A stretch of 37,850 nt of DNA from Burkholderiales bacterium (GTDB lineage: Bacteria; Pseudomonadota; Gammaproteobacteria; Burkholderiales; Burkholderiaceae_C). A program made the translations under genes and the position numbers. A model generated the notes under the pieces. That model was not told where the DNA came from, ran no database searches, and was given only the letters and a program-made list of their open reading frames with translations. Positions 1 through 7,742 of this stretch are shown one piece after another (positions within the stretch are counted from its first letter, which is position 1; each line of letters opens with the position of its first letter). The stretch is from NCBI GenBank assembly GCA_005789825.1, contig SXWY01000076.1, positions 1 to 37,850 on the forward strand. Reading direction: 5' to 3'.

Positions 1-1413
1 ACTTTCAGTGGCGGTACTCGTCAAACTACCCGATGCGTAAGAGGAGAGGGTGTTGGCCACCGTGGTTTGGTTAAACCTGCCGGCCACCGTCACAAAAGTC
101 TTGTCTGACATTCGGTAGGTGTCTGCCACATAGGTGCCAAAGGCGGTGGAATTGCCCGTGACGCCAGCCGTGGTCTGTTCACTGTCACAACCCGTTGAGG
201 TAGAGACCTCCCGTGTGACCGGGTTCAAATAGCACTCTTCTGTTTCAGTGGCACCATATGCCATCTTGCTTCTTTCCAAAGAAGCGCCTGTGGTGATTTG
301 GTGGCTATCCAGTATTTTGGTGAAGTTGGTGGCTATCCCAAAGGAAGTTTGTTGGGTGCTGTTGCGGTTGATGGCACCTTCAGCCTCGCTAACATCCCAC
401 TCCACATCTCCACCTAGCCTGCTTTGCGTGCCGTATTTCACATACGCCGTGGATGCCAACTCAGTGTTGGCGTCCAGCAGATGTTGCATGTTGAAGCTGA
501 GCACATGGGCTTTGTTGATGGTTTGGTCAGGCCATGTGTAGACCGATGCCCGGTCAGCTTCATAAAGACCTGTGGTTGTGTTGGAAGCTGAAGCAGCCCC
601 TAATTCACCGTAATTTGTGCTGGGTGTCAGGCCATTGCCCACCAATTTGCTGTTGCCAAACATGTAAGACACATCCCAATTGCTGTCTTCTTGGGTACGG
701 CCTATTTTCACAAACAGGTTTTGCAAACTGCCACTGGAATGGTCACGCCAGCCTTCCTCGTCGAATGCAGTGATGGCAAAGAAACGGTGCCAGCCATCGC
801 TGGAAATAGCGCCGTGTGTGATGTCCATTTTCAGTCTGCCGTGGCTGCCATAAGAGGTGGTCAACTCGTTGCCTTGTGTGGTCAAACCCGATCGGGTGGT
901 GAATGCCAACGCGCCTCCCAAGGTGTTGAGGCCATACATCGGGTTGGAGCCTGGCACCAAAGTCACAGTGTCAATCGCGGCTTCAGGAAACATGTCCCAA
1001 TTCACCACATCGCCAAAGGGCTGGTTCATGCGCACGCCGTCCATGTACACCGACAAACCTTGTGACGCGCCTAAGGTGGCAGACGCACGCATGCCACGGT
1101 AAGTCACATCAGATTGGTAAGGACTGCCCTGGATGTCATTGGTGTTGACGCCCGTGAGGTTTTCGTTCATGAACTCTGACAGGGTTCGGCTGCCCGACTT
1201 TTGGATGGTTTGGCTGTCTACCGATTGAACTTCATAAGGAAGTTTGTATTTTTCAATACCAATGCCAGGCAAGGGCGAGGTGTTGACCACTTTCACCTCA
1301 GACAGTCTGCCCGGGTCATCGGTTGGGCTTTGCGCCTGCGCCAGCAGGGGCGGTGTCAGCCAACAAGCGATAGAGGCGGCCAAAGGCAAAAGTGTGAAGC
1401 GAAATGTATTCAT
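1..1413 (-). CDS. TonB-dependent outer-membrane receptor (C-terminus outside window)
   Basis: I translated the minus strand by hand because the frame runs off the window edge and is absent from the ORF track. The first 471 codons are visible. An N-terminal signal peptide ends near a QAQA stretch. The plug domain follows, with EVQSVDSQTIQKSGSRTLSE, VTYRGMRAS and the plug signature YMDGVRMNQPFGD, then VPGSNPMYGLNTLGGAL, which is typical of TonB receptors, and then barrel-like sequence. The family imports a scarce ligand (siderophore, cofactor or large nutrient) across the outer membrane using TonB energy; the ligand here cannot be told. The gene is divergent from the iorAB pair, so it may serve the same pathway. 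The start was chosen at the ATG just before the signal peptide. The family is certain; the substrate is unknown. Confidence 0.93.
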   Translation of the reverse strand, partial: MNTFRFTLLPLAASIACWLTPPLLAQAQSPTDDPGRLSEVKVVNTSPLPGIGIEKYKLPYEVQSVDSQTIQKSGSRTLSEFMNENLTGVNTNDIQGSPYQSDVTYRGMRASATLGASQGLSVYMDGVRMNQPFGDVVNWDMFPEAAIDTVTLVPGSNPMYGLNTLGGALAFTTRSGLTTQGNELTTSYGSHGRLKMDITHGAISSDGWHRFFAITAFDEEGWRDHSSGSLQNLFVKIGRTQEDSNWDVSYMFGNSKLVGNGLTPSTNYGELGAASASNTTTGLYEADRASVYTWPDQTINKAHVLSFNMQHLLDANTELASTAYVKYGTQSRLGGDVEWDVSEAEGAINRNSTQQTSFGIATNFTKILDSHQITTGASLERSKMAYGATETEECYLNPVTREVSTSTGCDSEQTTAGVTGNSTAFGTYVADTYRMSDKTFVTVAGRFNQTTVANTLSSYASGSLTSTATES

Positions 1414-1679
1414 ACAAAGAACTCAGTTCAGCAGGGTCAAAAACCCACATCATGTTGAAAATTCGCCCTGTTGGACAGGGAATATCTCCTTTTTTGCGCC
1501 GGAAAAACATGAATATCTCGGTCAATACCCCTGGCTCATTCGGGATACTGTCAAACCAGTGACTCAGAGTGTTTCAAAACGAGAAATTAGTAACCATACA
1601 AGGGCTTTCCCTAGGGTGTTGGCAGCCTGTAAATCATTAATATGACCCAGTCCCGCATCCCTCAATCAAGGAAGTATCT
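1414..1679. promoter_or_regulatory. Divergent promoter region between TonB receptor and iorA copy 1
   Basis: This non-coding spacer of 266 bases holds several signals. There is an inverted repeat CCCTGT-TGG-ACAGGG at 1466-1480. A direct repeat GAATATCTC occurs at 1480-1488 and 1511-1519, 31 bases apart, close to three helical turns. The 8-base palindrome CCCTAGGG lies at 1609-1616, about 65 bases upstream of iorA. AAGGAAG just before the ATG at 1680 is a good ribosome binding site. No -35/-10 pair stands out clearly. The regulator is unknown. Confidence 0.5.
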
Positions 1680-2141
1680 ATGAGCCTTCAATTCAAAGTT
1701 AACGGTAAAACCGTTTCGTCCAACTCCGAGGCTGACACGCCTTTGCTTTGGGTCATTCGTGATGAACTCGGCCTGACCGGCACCAAATTCGGTTGTGGTG
1801 CTGCATTGTGTGGCGCTTGCACAGTGCATGTGAACGGTGAAGCAGTTCGTTCATGCCAAACGCAGGTTGGCAATGTTGCTGGCTCTAGCGTCAGCACCGT
1901 TGAAAGCCTCGGCCCAGGCACACATGCTTTGCAAAAAGCCTGGATCAAGCACCAAGTGCCCCAGTGTGGCTATTGCCAATCTGGCCAGCTCATGAGCGCA
2001 GCCGCTTTGCTGAGCAAGAACAAAAACCCATCGAACGAAGACATTGACGCTGCAATGGCAGGAAACATTTGCCGATGCGGCACTTACACACGTATTCGTG
2101 CTGCTGTCAAAGACGCTGCATCCATGATGCGCGCTGCTTAA
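1680..2141 (+). CDS. iorA: Isoquinoline 1-oxidoreductase-type [2Fe-2S] subunit, copy 1
   Basis: This is the small iron-sulfur subunit of a xanthine-oxidase-family molybdenum hydroxylase, 153 residues, the usual family length. The N-terminal plant-type ferredoxin cluster is held by C39, C44, C47 and C59 ([13 protein letters not shown], then SCQ). The C-terminal four-helix cluster is held by C96, C99, C131 and C133 (QCGYCQSGQ and ICRCGTY). It should pass electrons from the molybdenum subunit encoded just downstream to an external acceptor, since this branch has no FAD subunit. It has no signal peptide of its own and would be exported folded with its Tat-signal-bearing partner. An 18-base gap separates it from iorB. 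The symbol denotes the family; the true substrate may be an aldehyde or N-heterocycle. Confidence 0.93.
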   Translation: MSLQFKVNGKTVSSNSEADTPLLWVIRDELGLTGTKFGCGAALCGACTVHVNGEAVRSCQTQVGNVAGSSVSTVESLGPGTHALQKAWIKHQVPQCGYCQSGQLMSAAALLSKNKNPSNEDIDAAMAGNICRCGTYTRIRAAVKDAASMMRAA

Positions 2142-2159
2142 TTTCAAAGGAAATACATC

Positions 2160-4301
2160 ATGATGAGCACAGAAACAAACCGTCGCGACTTCCTCAAAAC
2201 CACCAGCATCGCCACCAGTGGCTTGATGATGGGCGTGGTACTTCCTGGCACCGTGGCAGAAACCATGGCTGCAGGCACCCTGCACACGCCCAATGCGTGG
2301 GTTCACATTGCTGATGACAACAGCATCACCCTGATTTCTGCCCGTTCAGAAATGGGCCAAGGTGTTTACACCTCCATGCCCATGTTGATCGCAGAAGAGC
2401 TGAATGTTGATGTGACCAAGGTCACCGTGGCAGCAGCGCCTCCCGGTGCGGTTTATGCCAATGCTTTCCTCGGCGCCATGATCACCGGTGGTTCAACCTC
2501 CGTGCGCGAAGGCTGGGAAAAGTTGCGTATCGCAGGCGCACAAGTGCGCGAAATGTTGATCGCTGGTGCTGCTGCTGAGTGGGGCGTTCCTGCCAGCTCG
2601 GTGAAAGCAGCCAACGGCATGTTGACAGGCCCTGGCGGCAAAAAAGCCACATATGGCCAAATGGCTGAAGCGGCTTCCAAGCAGCCCGTTCCTGAGAAGC
2701 CAAGCATCAAGGCAGCCAAAGACTTCCGTGTTGTTGGCAAGCGTATTCCACGTCTTGACGTGCCCGCCAAAGTCAACGGAACTGCAGAATTCGGCATCGA
2801 CGTGAAATTGCCAGGCATGGTTTACGCCAGTTTGGAGCAATGCCCTGTCATTGGCGGTAAGGTCAAGAGTGTTGACAGCGCAGCTGCCAAAGCCATGCCC
2901 GGGGTCTTGGATGTGGTTCAACTGCCTGACGGCGTCGCTGTGGTGGCTAACACCTACTGGGCGGCAGTCAAAGCACGTCGTGCATTGAAAATCGACTGGG
3001 ACAAAGGCGAAGGTGCCAATTTATCCACAGCTTCTATGCTTGATGGTCACGTCAAGGCTGCTTCCAGCGGTAAGGTTCTTCCTATTCAGCCTCCCAAAGG
3101 TGATGCCATGGCTGCCATCAATGGCGCTGCCAAAAAGCTGTCGGCTTCTTATGTGACTCCTTTGCAATCCCACTCGCCACTCGAGCCCATGAACTTCACA
3201 GCGCATGTGACCGGTGGTAAAGCATTGTTGATTGGCCCAACCCAGTTCCAGCAAGGCGCACAAGGCGCGACTGCTGCTGCTTTGGGTATGAAGCCTGAAG
3301 ATGTCGATGTCAGAACCACTTACTTAGGTGGTGGTTTCGGTCGCCGTATTGAACTGGACTTTGTGGTGCAAGCCGCACAAATTTCTAAAGCAGTCAAGTT
3401 GCCTGTGAAATTGGTGTGGTCACGCGAAGACGACATGACCCATGATTTCTACCGACCCATGGGCTTAAATCAACTTCACGCTGGTCTGGATGCGAACGGT
3501 CAACCTGTCGGTTTGCATTTCAAGGTCACCTCACAGTCCATCACCCAGCGTGCGTTTGGTCTGCCCAAAGACACCATGGATCCATTCATGGTCGAAGCGG
3601 CTGTTGGACCTTACAACATCCCCAACACCCAGCACGACTTGGTGATCCATGACGCTGGCTTGCGTGTCGGTTACTGGCGTGCTGTGAGCCACAACATGAA
3701 CATCTTCGCCAACGAAAGCTTCGTTGATGAAATGGCCATGGCTGCTGGCAAAGATCCTGTCGAATACCGCATGTCTTTGCTTGAAGGCAAGCCCCGTTTC
3801 CAAAACGTTTTGAAATTGGCCACTGAAAAGGCTGGTTACAAAAAGGGCGCTGCCAAAGGCAATGCCATGGGTGTATCGGTCATGGAAGGTTACGACACCT
3901 ATGTGGCAATAGTTACTGAAGTGACGATGGGCGCTGATGGTGAAGTCAAGGTGGTCAAAGCCACTGTGGCAGCTGACATGGGCATGATCGTCAATCCTGA
4001 AATTGTCGAACAACAAATCCAGTCTCAAGTCATCATGGGCATGGGTCAAACCCTCAAACATGCCATCACGGTGAAAAATGGTGTTGTGGAACAAACCAAC
4101 TTCAATACCTACGCCATGGTTCGCACCAACGAGTCGCCTTTGGTCGATATCGTGCTGGTCAAGAGCGGCGAGAAGCCTGGCGGTATTGGTGAGCCTGTCA
4201 CTGCAGCAATCATCCCTGCATTGGCAAACGCTGTTGCCAAATTGACTGGCAAACGTGTTCGCTCACTGCCCATCACTGGCAACGCGATTCAGCAAGCCTG
4301 A
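2160..4301 (+). CDS. iorB: Isoquinoline 1-oxidoreductase-type molybdopterin subunit, copy 1, Tat-exported
   Basis: This is the large molybdenum-cofactor subunit, 713 residues. It starts with a twin-arginine signal (NRRDFLKTTS, residues 7-16), so the enzyme should act in the periplasm. The cofactor-binding domain shows SARSEMGQGVYTS near the N-terminus, YLGGGFGRRIELDF in the middle and the catalytic glutamate E678 in GGIGEPVTAA near the C-terminus. The family hydroxylates N-heterocycles or oxidises aldehydes with water as oxygen source, passing electrons to cytochromes. It forms a two-gene unit with iorA and ends at a strong bidirectional terminator. No cofactor-maturation gene (XdhC type) is present in the window. 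The nearby PQQ alcohol dehydrogenase makes an aldehyde substrate plausible, but this is inference. Confidence 0.93.
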   Translation: MMSTETNRRDFLKTTSIATSGLMMGVVLPGTVAETMAAGTLHTPNAWVHIADDNSITLISARSEMGQGVYTSMPMLIAEELNVDVTKVTVAAAPPGAVYANAFLGAMITGGSTSVREGWEKLRIAGAQVREMLIAGAAAEWGVPASSVKAANGMLTGPGGKKATYGQMAEAASKQPVPEKPSIKAAKDFRVVGKRIPRLDVPAKVNGTAEFGIDVKLPGMVYASLEQCPVIGGKVKSVDSAAAKAMPGVLDVVQLPDGVAVVANTYWAAVKARRALKIDWDKGEGANLSTASMLDGHVKAASSGKVLPIQPPKGDAMAAINGAAKKLSASYVTPLQSHSPLEPMNFTAHVTGGKALLIGPTQFQQGAQGATAAALGMKPEDVDVRTTYLGGGFGRRIELDFVVQAAQISKAVKLPVKLVWSREDDMTHDFYRPMGLNQLHAGLDANGQPVGLHFKVTSQSITQRAFGLPKDTMDPFMVEAAVGPYNIPNTQHDLVIHDAGLRVGYWRAVSHNMNIFANESFVDEMAMAAGKDPVEYRMSLLEGKPRFQNVLKLATEKAGYKKGAAKGNAMGVSVMEGYDTYVAIVTEVTMGADGEVKVVKATVAADMGMIVNPEIVEQQIQSQVIMGMGQTLKHAITVKNGVVEQTNFNTYAMVRTNESPLVDIVLVKSGEKPGGIGEPVTAAIIPALANAVAKLTGKRVRSLPITGNAIQQA

Positions 4302-4353
4302 TGACCGGTTGGCTGCGCTGCCTTTCTGGCAGCGTAGTTAACCTGTGACAAAC

Positions 4354-4382
4354 AAAAAAGCGGGGTATATCCCCGCTTTTTT
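4354..4382. terminator. Bidirectional intrinsic terminator between iorB and the convergent cytochrome fusion gene
   Basis: A perfect 12-base inverted repeat, AAAAAAGCGGGG and CCCCGCTTTTTT, is separated by a 5-base TATAT loop. A-tract and T-tract flank the GC core, so it gives a U-run in both directions. It lies between the convergent stops of iorB (4301) and the fusion gene (4399). Confidence 0.93.
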
Positions 4383-4398
4383 CATGGAGCCAAGCGAA

Positions 4399-5556
4399 TC
4401 AGTTCTTTTGCACAGTCACCAAAAAGTCGACAATCGCCTTGATTTCGCTGTCGGGCAATATGCCATCCCAAGTGGGCATGCCTAAATCTGGGCGACCTTT
4501 GGTGATGGTGGTGTATGCAACGCTTTTCCACTCATCTTTGTAACGCATGCTGAGTTTGCGCAAATCGCGTTCAGAGATCGGGCTGGCACCGTTCTTACCG
4601 TGGCAATGTCCGCATTTGTTATTGAAGTTGGACTGGGCTTCGGCGATGCTGGTGCCAGTTTCTGCCACCAGCCATTCGCGGCGAGAAGGCTTGTCCGCCA
4701 CCTTGATGAAGCCTGACGAGCGGTAAGCCGGGGATTTGGCTTGCAGTGAGTCCCATCTTGCATAACGGTTTTCGGCTTGTGTGCTGTTGATCTGCAGCGG
4801 GGCTTGGGTGGGGAAACCGTATTTCTCGCTCAGTTGTTGTATTTCAGGTTTGAGATCTTCCAAGGCCTGGTTGATCTGGTCTTTGAGCAGCGGCTTTTCT
4901 TTGGAAACAGCCACCGCAACCTGACCACCCAAACTTTCACCTTGGATGGAAATCACTTGCCAGCGGTTACTGTGCTGGGTTTTGTTGTCAAAACCAGCGC
5001 TGGGGCCCCACAGCAAGGCGGCATCGATTTCTTTGCTTTGGAGAGCCGCAAAAACCTCTTCCTGAGACCGGAATGTGCTGGCGGTGAAACCCTCTTGGGT
5101 TGCCAACAAGATCTGTGGAGGAGAACCGTGCAGCACGCCGATTTTTTTGCCTTTCAGGTCTGACAAAGCCGTGATTTTCAAGCCCTGTGGCGCCACGATC
5201 GCGTAGCTGACAGACAAGAAAGCATTGCTTTTGACCAGGCCACGGACGCGGTATTGGGCATCCGCAGGCAAGGCGAAATAGGCATCACAGCCGTCCATGG
5301 TGGTTCTGAGGGCGCGGCGTTGATTGAAGGACAACCACCAGACATATTCCACAGGCGTACCCAGTCGCTTGCCCACCAACTCGGCCAATTCAATGTACAA
5401 GCCCTTGTCAGCACCTTCCGACTTGCTGAAAGGCAAGTTGTCTGGGTCCGAACATACCCTCAGCGTGTCAGCCGCTGATGCCGCAGACAAAGTGAGGGAC
5501 GCCAAAGCGGTTGCACTGACTGCAAACTTGACGATACGGGGTAACGACTTAGACAT
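4399..5556 (-). CDS. MoxJ/XoxJ-like periplasmic solute-binding domain fused to c-type cytochrome
   Basis: The protein has 385 residues from the ATG at 5556, preceded by AGGAG; the longer ORF start at 5622 lacks support. A signal peptide (residues 1-28, ending AASAA) is followed by a type-2 periplasmic-binding fold of the quinoprotein-dehydrogenase-associated group (LRVCSDPDNLPFSKSEG, then DLKGKKIGVLHGSPPQ). From about residue 300 a cytochrome c domain follows, with heme site CGHCH at 315-319 and the methionine ligand in LGMPTW near 360. MoxJ/XoxJ proteins help mature or activate PQQ dehydrogenases and the cytochrome takes their electrons; here both functions sit on one chain. The PQQ dehydrogenase gene lies upstream on the same strand, but a terminator sits between them. 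Family assignment is strong; the partnership is inferred. Confidence 0.88.
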   Translation of the reverse strand: MSKSLPRIVKFAVSATALASLTLSAASAADTLRVCSDPDNLPFSKSEGADKGLYIELAELVGKRLGTPVEYVWWLSFNQRRALRTTMDGCDAYFALPADAQYRVRGLVKSNAFLSVSYAIVAPQGLKITALSDLKGKKIGVLHGSPPQILLATQEGFTASTFRSQEEVFAALQSKEIDAALLWGPSAGFDNKTQHSNRWQVISIQGESLGGQVAVAVSKEKPLLKDQINQALEDLKPEIQQLSEKYGFPTQAPLQINSTQAENRYARWDSLQAKSPAYRSSGFIKVADKPSRREWLVAETGTSIAEAQSNFNNKCGHCHGKNGASPISERDLRKLSMRYKDEWKSVAYTTITKGRPDLGMPTWDGILPDSEIKAIVDFLVTVQKN

Positions 5557-5792
5557 GGTGCAAATACTCCTGAGATTGAATGGCAAGTTTGAAAATTCTT
5601 CGATAAAAAAACAGTCAAGCAATGTTTATATTATGAGAAATCAACTGACAGCAAGCTGAATCGCTGCAGTCACTCCTTGTGCGGCAGGGCCATTTTTTCT
5701 CAAAACATAGACAAAGAAGCAAAATCAAAAAACAAGCGTTGGGGGTATGCTATTTTTTGATTTTGACTCTTGGGATGGCTTGGGCGAAGAAT

Positions 5793-5822
5793 AAAAAAAC
5801 ACCGCCCGTAGGCGGTGTTTTT
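5793..5822 (-). terminator. Intrinsic terminator after the PQQ dehydrogenase gene
   Basis: A perfect 10-base stem, AAACACCGCC and GGCGGTGTTT, has a 4-base CGTA loop. On the minus strand it is followed by a run of U (the A-run at 5793-5799 on the plus strand). It lies 14 bases past the stop of the dehydrogenase at 5837. It implies that the downstream cytochrome fusion gene has its own promoter in the 5557-5792 spacer or depends on readthrough. I see no other strong element in that spacer. Confidence 0.92.
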
Positions 5823-5836
5823 AGACTGAATCAATC

Positions 5837-7516
5837 TCAGTTGATAGCGAACACAAACAGTGTGCCGCCTTCAGGGCTGGCAGCAACCATGCGCTCACCC
5901 ATTTTGCCGAAGAAGGCAGGCATGGACTGTGTGCGACCAGACACGACTGCGACATACTGTTTGCCATCCAAGATGTAAGTCATGGGGGCAGCAGTGATGC
6001 CTGAGCCGGTATTGAATTTCCACAGTTCTTTGCCAGTTTTGGCATCCATGGCGCGGAATGCACCTTTGATGTCACCTGCAAAGACCAGGCCAGTTGATGT
6101 GGTCATGGTGCCGCCGTTGAAAGGCAGTTCGTCCTTGTTGAACCAGACTTCTTTCTGCTTCACAGGATCCCATGCTTTCAAACCGCCGCCGTGGCCGCCA
6201 GGACCGACTTTGTCCAAGTCAAAGTTCACGCCCAAGTAGAACTGGCCGCGCTTGTACTCTTCTTGCACACCTTCCAAGTCCATGCACAGGTTGTTGGTGG
6301 GGATGTACACCAGACCTGTTTTGGGGTTGTAAGACATGGGCATCCAGTTTTTACCGCCAACCAAGTTGGGGCAAATGTCGCGGGCCCATTTTTTCAGGCG
6401 AGGACGCTTTTCGTTGTTGGCAGCTTCGATAGGCATGCCTGTTTTCAGGTCAACACCAGTGGCCCAGTTGACACCATTGATGAAAGGCTTGGCAGAGATC
6501 AATTTGCCATTGGCGCGGTCCAACACGTAGAAGAAACCGTTGCGGTTGGCTTGCATCACGACAGGCACTTTTTTGCCATCGACAGGCAGGTCAGCAAAAA
6601 CGAGTTCGTTCACGCCGACATAGTCCCAGGCGTCATGCGGTGTGAACTGGTAGTGCCACACGATGTTGCCCGTATCGGGGTTCATTGCCACCACAGAAGC
6701 GGTGTAAAGGTTGGTGAACTTGCCGATGTCGGATGAGTCGTTGCCACGAACAATCGCAGTCCAAGGACCTGGGTTGCTGGTGCCGTAGTACACGAGGTTC
6801 AATTTGGGGTCATAAGAGCCGATGAACCAGGCTGCACCGCCGCCTGTTTTGCCGGTGTCACCCTTCCAGGTGTCGGCATGCTTTTCGTTGCCCACTGGCA
6901 CAGTGTGTGTGCGCCAGACTTCCTTGCCAGTGGCTTGGTCCAATGCGACCAAAGCGCCACGCACACCGTACTCACCGCCACCGAAGCCGGTGATGACCAA
7001 GTTTTTAACCAGTGTGGGAGGTGAAGTGATGACGGAACCTTGTGTGTAGTCCACCACTTTGGATGTCCAGATTTCTTTGCCAGTCTTGGCGTCAAGTGCA
7101 GTCACTTGCGCATCGAGGCGGCCGAAGAAAATCTTGCCATCGTTGTAGGAAACACCACGGCTGTTGACGTCGCAGCAAGCGTACTGGTCAACGCCTTTGG
7201 GCATTTCAGGAGAGTATTTCCAGCGGACTTCACCGGTTTTGGCGTTCACCGCAAAAACGTTTTTAGGACCGAAGGAAGAAGTGACATACAAAGTGTCGCC
7301 CACCAAAATAGGGGTTGACTCTTGTGAGCGGTTAGTACCCAATTGCAGGGCCCATTTCACGCTCAACTTATTGACGTTTGCCGGTGTGATTTTTCCGGCA
7401 GTGCTGTAACGCTGGTTGCCCGTGTCGCCGCCATAAACCGGCCAGCTTTGTGCGCTTGCCAGAGAGGCAGCGCCCAAGGCGGCAGCCATGGCAACTGATT
7501 TGATTAAAAGTTTCAT
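5837..7516 (-). CDS. PQQ-dependent methanol/ethanol-family dehydrogenase (periplasmic quinoprotein)
   Basis: This quinoprotein has 559 residues and an N-terminal signal peptide (cut near ASAQS). Eight-bladed propeller hallmarks include repeated LDAKTGKEIW-type tryptophan-docking motifs. The vicinal disulfide CC is at 114-115, the metal ligands are E182 (GGEYGVRG) and N248 (TSNPGPW), and the catalytic aspartate is D298 in HDAWDYVGVNE. It should oxidise a primary alcohol to an aldehyde in the periplasm and reduce a c-type cytochrome, plausibly the fusion protein encoded next door. The residue two after the catalytic Asp is V300, not the Asp that marks lanthanide-dependent XoxF/ExaF/PedH enzymes, so a calcium enzyme is predicted. 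There is no C-terminal heme domain. PQQ synthesis genes are not in the window. The exact alcohol cannot be told. Confidence 0.95.
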   Translation of the reverse strand: MKLLIKSVAMAAALGAASLASAQSWPVYGGDTGNQRYSTAGKITPANVNKLSVKWALQLGTNRSQESTPILVGDTLYVTSSFGPKNVFAVNAKTGEVRWKYSPEMPKGVDQYACCDVNSRGVSYNDGKIFFGRLDAQVTALDAKTGKEIWTSKVVDYTQGSVITSPPTLVKNLVITGFGGGEYGVRGALVALDQATGKEVWRTHTVPVGNEKHADTWKGDTGKTGGGAAWFIGSYDPKLNLVYYGTSNPGPWTAIVRGNDSSDIGKFTNLYTASVVAMNPDTGNIVWHYQFTPHDAWDYVGVNELVFADLPVDGKKVPVVMQANRNGFFYVLDRANGKLISAKPFINGVNWATGVDLKTGMPIEAANNEKRPRLKKWARDICPNLVGGKNWMPMSYNPKTGLVYIPTNNLCMDLEGVQEEYKRGQFYLGVNFDLDKVGPGGHGGGLKAWDPVKQKEVWFNKDELPFNGGTMTTSTGLVFAGDIKGAFRAMDAKTGKELWKFNTGSGITAAPMTYILDGKQYVAVVSGRTQSMPAFFGKMGERMVAASPEGGTLFVFAIN

Positions 7517-7742
7517 ACAAAAAGTCCTTCAGGGTTTGTCAAAGGGAAACACACAACTAACCCGAAGAATTTTCCTAGACTTATATAAGACAGGTCCTAG
7601 AGCAAACCCTAGTCGGGTTATTGTTATTTGGAAATTTCTCAAAAAGAGACAAGCCGCAAAATGCCAATTGGCATGGCCACCGGACATTTCTTAAGAACTG
7701 CTTACAAGACCTTAACGTTCGCTGACAAAAGCCCGTGCGCAT
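7517..7742. promoter_or_regulatory. Promoter region of the PQQ dehydrogenase with palindromes
   Basis: The spacer of 226 bases contains a perfect 14-base palindrome ATGCCAATTGGCAT (7661-7674) and a perfect 8-base inverted repeat TAACCCGA/TCGGGTTA (7558-7565 and 7613-7620). Inside the latter lie three CCTAG motifs (7574, 7596, 7608) and the palindrome CTTATATAAG (7580-7589), whose TATATAAG may serve as the -10. The next gene on this strand (ending 7743) points into the region, so the signals most likely control the dehydrogenase. The regulator is unknown. Confidence 0.5.

Noticed and set aside
1609-1640. Sigma-54 promoter before iorA (TGGCA motif at 1620-1624)
   Set aside because: The matching TTGC-type -12 element is missing at the required spacing (AAAT follows instead).
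3531-4094. 187-residue minus-strand ORF opposite iorB copy 1
   Set aside because: It lies fully within the molybdenum subunit gene; the His/Asp/Phe-rich translation is a codon-bias shadow.
6191-6736. 181-residue plus-strand ORF opposite the PQQ dehydrogenase
   Set aside because: It is antisense to conserved quinoprotein sequence including the catalytic region, and no ribosome binding site or family signal is seen.
5837-7516. Calling the PQQ dehydrogenase a lanthanide-dependent XoxF
   Set aside because: The diagnostic Asp two residues after the catalytic Asp is replaced by V300, so the lanthanide label is not supported by the sequence.
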